NCBI RefSeq assembly: GCF_026151205.1
Contig: NC_087072.1
Coordinates: forward strand, 1,695,375-1,759,374
Direction of reading: 5' to 3'
Origin: Bolinopsis microptera
Taxonomy: Eukaryota > Ctenophora > Tentaculata > Lobata > Bolinopsidae
DNA: 64,000 nucleotides
This document shows positions 25,501 through 34,900 of the stretch, piece after piece; position 1 is the first letter of the stretch, and the number at the start of each line of letters is the position of its first letter. The notes below the pieces were generated by a model that was given only the letters and a program-made list of their open reading frames with translations, was not told the DNA's origin and ran no database searches. The translations under genes were made by a program, and so were the position numbers.

Positions 25501-25960
25501 AAAGAGGAGGTTCCATAATGGACCTATAAACTGGAGAGGGGAGATAAAATAACAAATTAACGTGAAAAATAACGAGGTACAATACTAACAAGAGCTAGCA
25601 CCTTTCTCTAACAGCCCTGCATCCTCTAGACAAACTAGCAACCAGCGCTCCCTCAGTAGTTGCTATGGGAACATTATACTCGCTCCCATTTATAAGAAGA
25701 GGTCCCGCCAGACCCAGAGGAACGGGCACGTAACCAATAACATTTTCACAGCAACTTTTAGTAGCAGTCTCGTAGTTAGAATAGTGCTTGTAGGGGATAG
25801 TATCTATGATATGATCAGGGTAGTCTGATAGAAGGAACTGTTGTCGGATCTGCACTGCTCTCAGAGGTTCCAGTTCTCGGTCTAGGGTGTATTGTTTTAT
25901 CTGGCCTGTCTCAAGTAAGGATAGGATCTCCTCGTCTGTTTGATCGGTAAGTTTTGGCAT
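16523..25960 (-). CDS. HMGCR: HMG-CoA reductase, soluble catalytic form
   Basis: Exons (minus): 25960-25602, 25419-25088, 24824-24639, 18991-18834, 18664-18560, 16627-16523. They join in frame to 414 aa plus TAG. The enzyme makes mevalonate from HMG-CoA with NADPH. Motifs: [10 protein letters not shown] (72-81), catalytic Glu in TTEG (E103), DAMGMNMI (197-204), catalytic Lys in DKKP (K237), GQD (D313), GTVGGGT in exon 5, and general-acid His in KSHM (H406). All four catalytic residues are present. The sequence is of the eukaryotic class I type, but it starts at ATG 25960, right after acceptor ttttcag, with no membrane domain upstream. The AMPK-site Ser of vertebrates (NRSK) is replaced by Ala (NRAE). 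Intron 3 (5.6 kb) holds a transposon. Exon 1 could be preceded by a noncoding exon. Confidence 0.95.
16608..16702. repeat. 47-bp tandem duplication across HMGR exon 6 acceptor
   Basis: Two exact 47-bp copies (period 47), each containing the acceptor (on minus: ctattacag) and the first coding bases of exon 6 (GTGGTATGTGGAGCAG). The downstream copy on the minus strand is in use in the model. The upstream copy offers a second acceptor 47 bp earlier, which would shift frame. Confidence 0.9.
16703..18559. other. HMGR intron 5 content
   Basis: An open frame at 17606-17440 (minus; [20 protein letters not shown]...) looks protein-like in composition but has no recognisable family or clear splice partners. 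About 18160-18275 is a dispersed repeat also found at about 59698-59815 (shared: aatctcgaagatcga then tgtagagtgattt). Confidence 0.4.
19049..24584 (-). mobile_element. 5.5-kb DNA transposon in HMGR intron 3 (19057-24576) with 8-bp TSD
   Basis: The 8-mer ATTGTATT occurs at 19049-19056 and 24577-24584. Directly inside are inverted ends, CTCGGTTCGGCCGGAACC on the left and (reverse complement) CAAGGCTCGACCGGAATC on the right. Exact 8-bp duplication beside matching ends marks a single intact insertion of 5520 bp. It carries a spliced transposase gene on the minus strand (20535-23562). Inside are also a dispersed repeat (19800-20310) shared with 44060-44370 and a duplicated block (24060-24140 and 24230-24320). 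The ends resemble hAT termini (C-A-R-G-G-C-T-C-G), but the protein resembles the Mutator-like transposase domain family, so the superfamily is unresolved. Confidence 0.85.
20535..23562 (-). CDS. Mutator-like transposase-domain protein (transposon gene)
   Basis: Likely exons (minus): 23562-23346, 23218-22964, 22851-~22730, 22584-22254, 22120-21891, 21787-21469, 21342-21213, 21085-20914, 20798-20535. Features in order: a basic, Pro-rich start (MGPKKRK); a Cys/His-rich segment (VHCSCNQ); ITVKIDGSW with [19 protein letters not shown] and paired Cys; [53 protein letters not shown]; and an [11 protein letters not shown] tail. This order matches the uncharacterised Mutator-like transposase domain proteins common in cnidarians and other invertebrates. 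Exons 1-2, 4-6 and 8-9 join cleanly. The joins 2-3, 3-4 and 7-8 keep frame only with weaker splice sites or not at all, so the gene may be decaying or carry a small unseen exon. Confidence 0.7.
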
Positions 25961-26721
25961 GGCTGAAAACAGGATTTTATATTGATAGTAAAATGAAATC
26001 AATACCTAAAATCATAAAATTTTCCACATAATGAGAAAATGTGGCATACTCACGCTAATATTAACATTGAATTTGAGATGATTCTGATTTCTGAGTAAAA
26101 CACAAAAATTATAGGTTACTGCATGCAAACGCTAAACAATAATAATATACAAAAGTTCAACATTTATTATAGATGTATGTAAAATCCGGATTGGAGTATT
26201 ATTTATGAGTCGCATTGTTGTAATGTATTCTGGGTAAAATTATCTTTATCCCGGTTGTTGCGACAAGTAAAAATGCTCTTATTAGGGAAAGGAGATTTAT
26301 TATAGATTTATTATAGAAAGATAGTGTACAGAACTCTACATCTACCTGGGTTAAAGTCTAAAGCTAAACAAATATATGTACGATAAATTAGTTCGATGAA
26401 CATGCAATCTATATATAGATAGCTATATCCTATAATACGACGTAAATTAAATTTTAAATAATATGATATTAATCAATTCTAAATATGATCATGCAATAGT
26501 TCATATAACTCGAAATGAGTATCAGATTATCTGTTCGATAGAACTGTCTATTTTCTGTCCTGACGTAGTGCCCTTCCTTGTCATGGTGATTGCATTAGGC
26601 ATCGTTAAAGGAATCTCTCTTTTAATACACACAGTTATTTCTTTTAGGATATCTAAGTAATTATTATTGCTATTTTTATTTGATTACTACATAAGTCACT
26701 CAAAGTCAGTATAAGTATTCA
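25961..26721. other. HMGR upstream region
   Basis: AT-rich. No open frame with membrane helices and no sterol regulatory element close to the ATCACCCCAC consensus was seen. A promoter or noncoding first exon for HMGR probably lies here (inference). Confidence 0.5.
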
Positions 26722-28949
26722 GGACACGTTTTTTTTTAAGTGTGGTGAGTTGCTGATTTCACCTTTTTCAAAGTAGAGTGCACAAAATGAGGAAAAAGTC
26801 GCAATGCTTTTTAAAGTGCAATCATACATTTGTACATAGGATGAAGTGAAAATATTCAGCAGTTGTGATTTGAAAAAACGAAGTGCCAGGCTCAAGCAGA
26901 ATATGACTTATGAGCAATTAAACTGAGTGCCAAAAATCAGCAAACCATTTTAACCTCCAATTGACTAAGTCCATTGATTTCGCCATATTTTGCTCATATA
27001 TTGTTCACATAACACTAGTAGATTGGAGCGAGTAACTGTTTTCAGCATTTTAGTCATTATTAGCAATTCCAGTAAGTGACAGAATCCAGCAAAAAGTCAT
27101 TTTTATATCTGAATACGACTGCTCTATTGATGGTTCTTGTCAAAATATTAAAAAGATCAAGGCGTGACTGTGCTATTTTCTGGATAAGATAATGTTTGGT
27201 TGTGTCTTTAAACTTATTCTTACATGTCTATGTGCGAGCCATCAGCAAAAAGTCACACATGTATCAGCTTGAAATTTATCTTTTTTTAATTGATGAAATA
27301 AGTATCGAAATTTTAGTTCTCTTTTTCAGTCACCTTATTGACTTTTAGATTGAAGGTGCCATTAATCAGTTAAAAGACGGCTTGAACTCTGTACTGCTTA
27401 CACTCAATTATGTCCCGAGTGCCAAAATTCAGCATATCAGTCATATAGATAAATGATGTAAAAAGACAAAAATTGTCTATTTCTTGATCCATGGGTGTAC
27501 AAGTGTTAGTTTAAGCATCTATTTCGAAAATTAATGTGTTCATAAAGGGGTCAAAAACAGATAATAATATTAGAGTGCCACTAATCAGCTGTAGTGACTG
27601 CTGCAGCCAGCGTGGGAATTACCAACTATTGTAAGTCAATATCAGCATTATCAATCATGTCAAACCACCAAATTGTTTATGTTGCAGATACGAATCTTAG
27701 TTTAGTTATATCCTGAAAATTTAAACAACAAATGTGTCCTGAAAATCAGTAAAAAGTGACTTATTTGACAGAAATAGTCATTCTTACTGCTATATGGCAC
27801 TCCTTTTAGTTCAGAATATTGTTTGAGGGAGCGGTGTGCCTTTTTTGTTTAATGTGGCACAATTTTGTTGCACTGTGTGCCATTATTCAGCTTAAAATAA
27901 CTTCTTTTTCTAGGCATATACCAATGGTAAATCACATAAAATTTGTGCTTTGTAAGCAGTGTTGTGATAACCTGCTATAACTAACTTAAAACTGGCACAA
28001 TGAACTTCAAACATCAATAGTATGTCCCAAATTTCCATGATGAACATGATATTGTTGTCAGAAATCTACTTTATCGTGCCAATAATCAGCAAAAAGTCAT
28101 TTCTATGAAGATTTTAAGCTAAAAATATTATTTATAAAATGACTTTTTGCTGAATTAGAACACACAATATCGTTAGATTTTGTAAAGAATCATCTTGATG
28201 AACCTGCTTATGCTGTCAGACATCAATTGTATAGTGCCAATATTCAGCAAAGAGTCATTTCTTTTGAATTTTTAATCGTGATGAATTTGACCTAAAAATG
28301 ACTTTTTACTGAAAACTGACACACTCTTAAGTTGATTTTCGAACAGAATGCTGTTGAGCATACTTAATCTCGACAGTACGATTGAAAAACGTTCTAATTT
28401 GTTGCTGTCTAGCTACTGCAATGTAAAAAAACTCAATTGTAATTTTGTGAGTGAATTGTTACTGAATACAGGCACACAATAGGTTTTTCCTAGGTTACAT
28501 TATTCCAGACCAACGTTTCTTGAAAGTTGTTACAGTTCATTCACAAGCTGATCGAAAGTATGGGCCTTGTACAACCCCTTCAACCAAACTAGAAATTTTA
28601 CCAAACAAATGACTTTTTGCTTATTTTGAGCACAGTTCAAGTATTCCTACCCCAATCCAAATATTCTTTGAATAATTCTGAGACATAATCTGAATTTTGA
28701 ACAGAAAAGTCGCAAAATTCAGTTTTTTACGGGCGTTTTAAACATTATAGTCCAAAATGCTGAAAACTGGCACTACCTTGGTACTATATTATGACATATT
28801 AATTAACTAATGGATTTTCCTTACAGGGGCAGTAAAGATTGAAGGCATTTCTGTGCAACACTTTCTAGTTACTAGTCATTTTACTTTCATTGTCAAAAGT
28901 GTCATGGCACTCAAAGTCATTTTCACCACACTTAAAAAAAAACGTGTCC
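26722..28949. mobile_element. 2.2-kb TIR element with iterated internal motif, TTCA target duplication
   Basis: Perfect 27-bp inverted ends: GGACACG, nine T, then AAGTGTGGTGA at 26722-26748, mirrored at 28923-28949. TTCA flanks both sides (26718-26721 and 28950-28953). There is no long ORF, so it is non-autonomous. About 15 copies of a motif near GTGCCAATAATCAGC followed by AAAAAGTCATTT are scattered inside in both orientations (for example 27080, 27247, 27416, 27573, 27877, 28078, 28141, 28231, 28295, 28610). The superfamily is not identified. Confidence 0.88.
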
Positions 28950-29240
28950 TTCACAGTTCACACACACACACACACACACACGCACACACACACAATATTT
29001 AAGGTTATTTTACACACACAATATTTAAGGTTATTTTACAATTCACAATATTTACAATAATTTAAACTAGCTGAAGCTTTAAAAATCAATAGAATATCTA
29101 AAAAGCGTTCATAAATTTCGCATCAAGCGAACCAACCATATCCCTACCCTCGCACAAGATTATTCTCAATTTTCTTGTTGTGTCCACAACTTTAACCTTT
29201 CACACCAGTCTAGGTAAAAACGTAAACATTCTCAATCTGA
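28950..29240. repeat. CA microsatellite and short duplications
   Basis: (CA)n at about 28964-28992 is followed by two copies of acacaatatttaaggttatttt. The rest is unique AT-rich sequence between the transposon and the F-box gene. Confidence 0.7.
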
Positions 29241-29597
29241 TCACCTGACAGCAGCCCGACTTGTCCCACTCCCAGCAAAGTATTTAGTGTTCATATACTT
29301 CATAAACATGAACATGAAGAGTTTATCACCCCTCCTTGAGAAAGCGAACAAGCACCCATTGTACCACCTCTTACACACACCACACACCACCACCAGCTCC
29401 TCGAAGGAGAGGTAGGAGAATATGAGGTCGATACAGTCGTCCGGGAGGATGTGGACGGAGGGTTTAGCTGGGTCGGAGGAGGGGTTCCCCAGCATCTGGT
29501 ATCGGGGAGTGTATTTAAAGTGGGAGTCTACCCAATCTCTCTCAGTTTCATCTTCTTTTTTATACTTTCTGTGGTGCACTTTTGGGAAGCGCAACAT
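29241..29597 (-). CDS. Small F-box protein
   Basis: An uninterrupted 118-codon frame from ATG 29597. The N-terminus is basic (MLRFPKVHHRKYKK). At about residues 47-80 is an F-box (HILPDDCIDLIFSYLSFEEL, then VCKRWYNG), the motif that binds SKP1 in SCF ubiquitin ligases. No substrate-recognition repeats follow, so the partner is unknown. The frame ends in GTCAG/GTGATC, which could be a splice donor, in which case this is only the first exon and the C-terminus is missing. It lies on the same strand as HMGR and hexokinase. Confidence 0.75.
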   Translation of the reverse strand: MLRFPKVHHRKYKKEDETERDWVDSHFKYTPRYQMLGNPSSDPAKPSVHILPDDCIDLIFSYLSFEELVVVCGVCKRWYNGCLFAFSRRGDKLFMFMFMKYMNTKYFAGSGTSRAAVR

Positions 29598-30288
29598 TCT
29601 ATTGGGGGCTATGAATTGAGGGAAGAAAATATTGATAGATACTGAGTTTAAACAAAATCTTCTAAATTAGTTGTGATTAATCCACTTTATTTGATACATT
29701 ATTGTGCCGGTATTAATTTGGTTCAGAGTTTCACCGTCCCTATTCAATTAATTTTCATCGAATCATTCTATTATTCCCTATTATATCTCATAATGAAAAT
29801 TAATGATACGTAATCTTCTTGTGATATTTTAAATTTTTAGATGAGCACATGTCAGTATGAATTTAGTCAAAACAGTAAAATTGTTCAATGAAATTTGTAA
29901 ATTATTTGAATGATATAAACACTTATTATTATCTCATTTTATAAACAATAAACATAAACGTGCAAATTAATCGGGTCATTTAATTTTAATCAGATAAATT
30001 ATGTTTCATATCGCATGGATTTCAATATTTAAACAGCTACACATTCAATTATTCATGCATTGTTTGATAGTTCCTCTAGCTCCATGTAGTGTAGTTGTCA
30101 TGGTAACTAGTGTAGTTGTCATGGTAACTATGCATTGTTTGATAGTTCCTCTAGCATTTAATACTTAAAGTTAAATTTCTGATCACAGGATAATAAATGT
30201 TTGATATCCTTGGTGTAGATTTAAATATGTCAAAAACATATGAAAGAGTAAAAAGTGTTCCTTCAGAAAAGGAATTTAATTTATATAA
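29598..30288. other. Intergenic, no gene seen
   Basis: AT-rich. At 30057-30160 gcattgtttgatagttcctc and tagtgtagttgtcatggtaa each occur twice in an interlaced duplication. Confidence 0.6.
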
Positions 30289-30663
30289 TACTAGAGTAAC
30301 CCAGCCTTCGGTCGGGATTCCGCTGTCGTAGCTAAAATAGGCATCATGTAGCCTCCAGGCTCGACAAACCCCGACAAACCCCGACACACCCCGACAAACC
30401 CCGACATATCCCGACAAACCCCGTTTGCCAGGGTTTGTCGAGGGGTTTTGCCTCAGGCCCACCGGCTACATGAGGCCTTCTTGTGTAGTGTTTTTCCACG
30501 TAAAGCTTGATGACTCCGTCCAAAAAAAGCCTCCAGGCTCGACAAACCCCGACAAACCCCGACAAACCCTGACAAACCCCGACAAACCCCGACAAACCCG
30601 ACAAACCCCGACGTGTCGAGATATGTCGTATCATGTCGGGCCCACCGGCTACATGATGCCTTA
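30289..30663. repeat. Two GACAAACCCC arrays inside an inverted frame
   Basis: After a dispersed-repeat start (tactagagtaacccagcc) come arrays of a 10-bp unit (GACAAACCCC) at about 30361-30430 and 30539-30612. Each array is preceded by gcctccaggctc and followed by gggcccaccggctacatga or a close variant. GGCATCATGTAGCC at 30339 is inverted as GGCTACATGATGCC at 30647, so the pair of arrays is framed by inverted ends. All three frames stay open through the arrays; these are not genes. Confidence 0.75.
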
Positions 30664-30803
30664 AAATGGTGCAAAAGTATAAACCTGCTCAGCCTGCAAA
30701 ACATTATCAAGCAATCAAGATGTGTTTGTAAAATCTCAAGTGACAGAAGAACATACCTAAAACAAAATTATGAAACATTACCGGAGTGAGGATGGAAAGG
30801 ATT

Positions 30804-31040
30804 CACGTACTCTAGTTCGACACGCACTATAGTTCGCCAGATATCACCCCTGTCGAACTTCGGTACGTGTCGAACTAGAGTCCAGGCAGCGTACTCTAGT
30901 TCGACAAATAGTTTCTGCTTGTAATCCAACGGCTATTGCCGGGTCCTCATCATAGGATCACAGGGTTCAATGGCAGATAAAACAATTTTCTGAAATCTAG
31001 CAACCAGCGGTCTAGCTAACGTGTCGAACTTGAGTACGTG
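30804..31040. mobile_element. Fold-back minisatellite element (copy B, opposite orientation)
   Basis: CACGTACTCTAGTTCGACAC at 30804 and the inverted match ending gtgtcgaacttgagtacgtg at 31040. Internal blocks match the reverse complement of copy A (4986-6238), including cgccagatatcacccctgtc. It has only one to two units of the 17-bp repeat, against 42 in copy A. Confidence 0.75.
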
Positions 31041-31477
31041 TACCGATGGAGAGAAACACACTCAAACTTAATAACGTATCGAAACGGAATATTGTACTCC
31101 AGTTGAACTTCCTATAAAGCACCTGCAGAGAAGCCACTCATTCAGGCCGAGGAGCAAAGTCTCGTGATGAAATAAAATCTATAATCTATAATCTATAATC
31201 TATAATTCAGATCAAACTGCTACTTTTAAAAGCAGCAGGCCACCAATTAAACCACTCTAATACCGTTTCCTTGATTAAGTCATTTATAAATTTATAGAAC
31301 ACAAACTCTTATAATTTAAGCTATTATGATACAAAAAGAAAATTTGTTGCTAGGACCGTACCTTTCTGGGCTTTCTGGAATTTTACTTTTCTAGAACCTT
31401 ACTTTTCTAGAATGTTCTAGAACTCGGTAGAACTATGTGTCAACTTAAAACATTTTTACCACAGTAATATAATGATA

Positions 31478-31600
31478 AGGTCCGAGAGTTGGCAGGAAAC
31501 CGAAAGCACTGGAGAGAGATGATACGACATAAGCGTCAATTCCTTGGTGCAGGCCACTCGAATGATTGAGGAGACGTTATCAAGTAAGTAAGTAATATTA
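31478..31600 (+). pseudogene. LINE 3'-end fragment with (AAGT)n tail
   Basis: Translates as RELAGNRKHWREMIRHKRQF then LGAGHSND and a stop, a C-terminal signature common to many LINE ORF2 proteins (N/DRxxW ... GAxHSxD). A short 3' UTR and aagtaagtaagtaa follow. No RT domain precedes it, so it is 5'-truncated. Confidence 0.55.
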
Positions 31601-31947
31601 TATAATATTCCCTCGACTGAACGATGTTAAATATCCATATTACGTTTCACAAATCAGGTACAAACTCTTATTGTATAAAAGTACTATGATGCTCCATTTT
31701 TACGTATCGGATGATACGTAAGTCAAAACGTAAGTAAAATCCTGTGTAAAAGTCAATAAAAACAATTCCTAACATGTTTAAACAATTCCTAACATTTTAG
31801 GTGCACCCATTATTTACAATATTAATATAAATCAAATTATAAATTGACTCTAATAAATCTAGTGCCGCAATGTGGCGTAATCCGGTAATTCCAACTCCTT
31901 ATCACCTCCCACTATTATTCACCTCCCACTATCTAACATAAGAATTA

Positions 31948-34900
31948 CTAAGCGATGGCAGCAATAAGAGCCGACCCAAGTCCAGAGCCATCAGTGGCAA
32001 CTTCCAGATTAACAGTGCAGTTCAACTCCTGGAGAGTTGACCTCATTACATTAGCAAACGTAGCGTGTTTTAGGAAGACTGACCCGTCCACTGCTACGGT
32101 AAACGGTACTTTCTCACGTTTCAGCCAGATAGCGTAGACACCTGGGTAATTTGTTTTTATTACGGGGTCAGTTTAACTTTAGAAGTGGAAAAAATTAATG
32201 CATAATGTTATAGATTGAATCGAGCTAGTTCCTAGCTCTCTCCTGATTCTTCTAGAACCTTCCACAAGGACCAAATATCTCTAGATATTTACGGGTTAAA
32301 CCACTAGTCCGTAAAGAGGACAGTTAAAACCACTAGTTCGTAGAGAGGATAGTTAAACAACGGTTAACTACCTTGTTTTAATTATAAACTTAGACCTCTC
32401 CGAAACAGGTAGGTTTAGCGTAAGGGTCAAGGTTCTGCGATCTTACTTTGTTCATTATTCCGATTATTCCGATTTTACCATCATACTGACTTTCACTTCG
32501 AGTATCTATCTTCCACGCAACCGGTGACAACAGATTGGCGACGAGGATAAAACGGCGACGAGTATAAAACATGGACGACACGAAGCCACCGAAAGATATG
32601 CCCTTGTCGACAGGTAAGATTCAAACTGTTACAGACCAGATGAGTCGTATTTCAATCATAGGTAGACCCCGCCAGTTTGTCTACGGCGATAACTTTCATC
32701 AGTTTTGCGATCGGTTCACAGAATACGTAACCATAAATGAGTTAAAGAAAAACCTAGACATGATATTTCTATCCTTGGTCAAAAATAGAACACACGCATC
32801 TTTGAAATCCGTAGAATTGGATGATGATGATAAAGCCGATGCGGCTAAATTATGCGATGCTTTTAAGAATGCCATAAATCCGGTCGTAAGCAATGCAAAT
32901 GCTCTTGCAAAATTATATAATCTAAAGCAAAAGAGCCATGAATCCATTGACGATTATAATTATAGACTTGGTATCATAGCCCAGAATCTAAATTTTTCTC
33001 CATCTGACCTTACAAGTCATAAATTAGAAGCTTTCATACAAGGCCTTAGAAACATTGCCATAAAAATAGAAATTGTCAGAGACTTAACATATGACAAGGC
33101 AGTAAGTAGTGCCAAATCTCTCGAGGCTTTCTTCATTGAAGATAACAAAAATAATTCGGATGATACATAAATTAAAAATATCCATAATAGCAGCGTGAGT
33201 AGATCAGCAGGTCCGTCAGGCCATAGAGCAAGGAATAGATCGAGAAATAGATCAATGAATCGTTACAGTTCTAGATCTAGATCAAGATCAGTGAGTCATA
33301 TTGATTCTGATAATAGCAGGGACCATTCGAGATCTCGGTCCAGAGATAAAAAAAATCTTCGTGATCGTTCTAGATCAAGCTCCTATCCTGAATCATTTCG
33401 TACAGATTCAAAATGAGATAGATATATCGACTGGCACGGGACAACATATTGCCCCAGAACCTGGTACTGCAGTGAGTCAACCAGGCCATCATTCGCCCGA
33501 TAACACTATCCCATTGACCGGCATAACTAGCACGGAAGTAGACCCTACGAGCTCAAATGAAGCTTCTATATATGAGAGGTTAGCGAGGAATAACCCAAGG
33601 GCTACTAGAAATCTGCCTATTGATAGGTTTGATTATCCTCATGACCACGTGACGGTCAATAAAAAGTACAACAAAAAAAGGAAGTGAGTACTTAATTACT
33701 GTAATTCTGCAGATGTGTGAGTTTCTAAACTAGCAACGAAGTCGTATGATACTATTTCTCGGAAATAATTTTAGGTGTGCCCATGTGCACTCGGGTACCT
33801 TTTAAACCGATTAATCAGTTGTGATCATTATTATCGAGACTTCTTTTAATCATGATACTCTGCTAGTTTTAGTACTTTAGCCAGTTAAACTTTCTATTTT
33901 ATATTTATACAACTAGTTTAAATCACTTTCTGGCATACTCACACCGCCATATTAATTAAGTATAAATGGCTTGCAGCAGGATATTACAATTACAATATAT
34001 TACAAGGTCAATCTAATGAATGACTATTTCCCCCGTTCGTAACAAAAAGTATTTTTCCAGAGACTGAAGAGCCCGGACCCCAGGCAGTAACGAACGTAGA
34101 GACCGCAACGATAGAAGAGGAAGCGACAACAGAAGAGGCAGCAGTGACAGGACCAGCAGCAGAGACAGAAGGAGCAGCAGAGAAGGAGCTCATAGAGACA
34201 CTAGAGAGCGTCACCGTAATGGATACTGATAGCCCCGCAGACGGAGATAGCCCCGCAAACGGAGAGACCTTGGTGTCAGCGAACGTGACAAGTCAGGCCT
34301 TGCTGCCAGCTAACAAAAGTGGTAAGAAAAGACCTTTGAACGATTTAGCTAAATATCATGGTCATACTCAATCACAGAAAGCTTCAAAACTGATGGAAGC
34401 GATCTCTGATAAACAAACAACTAATCATATGATTCAACCAGGTGCCCCTGAGCAAGCGAGGCTACGGAAGCACGAGGCCATATGGGCCGGCATGTGCCCC
34501 TGGGCACAAACCCCGCCTTCAAACTTCTTTAAACCGGGGTATCACCCTCTCGCCATGCTGTGGCGGAAAACCCCATACATCCCTGTCCACGCATTCGCGT
34601 CCATAGCGGACCAGAACGAGATCAGAAAAGATCCCCTGGGGATCTGGAACCCCAAAAAACTACTGGAAAGGACTGAGACCATAGAAGCGGTCATAGAGAA
34701 GATAGAGAGGTTAATGCGAGAAACCATACAGGGAATAATACAATTCCTGGTTGATAATAGGAACGACGTTGTGTATAGACCCCTCTTTCGGGGGGGAAAA
34801 TTCAAAATACACAAGGAGGCCATAAGATTGGCCATAAAGCTCAGGTTCAAAGGACCACTTCATGAACTGAATAAGGTCAAAGAGGACACGGATTTGCTGA

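Noticed and set aside
29320-29345. tatcacccctcc as a sterol regulatory element
   Set aside because: Lies inside the F-box coding region and departs from the consensus.
29451-29645. Hydrophobic plus-strand frames
   Set aside because: Antisense of the F-box gene.
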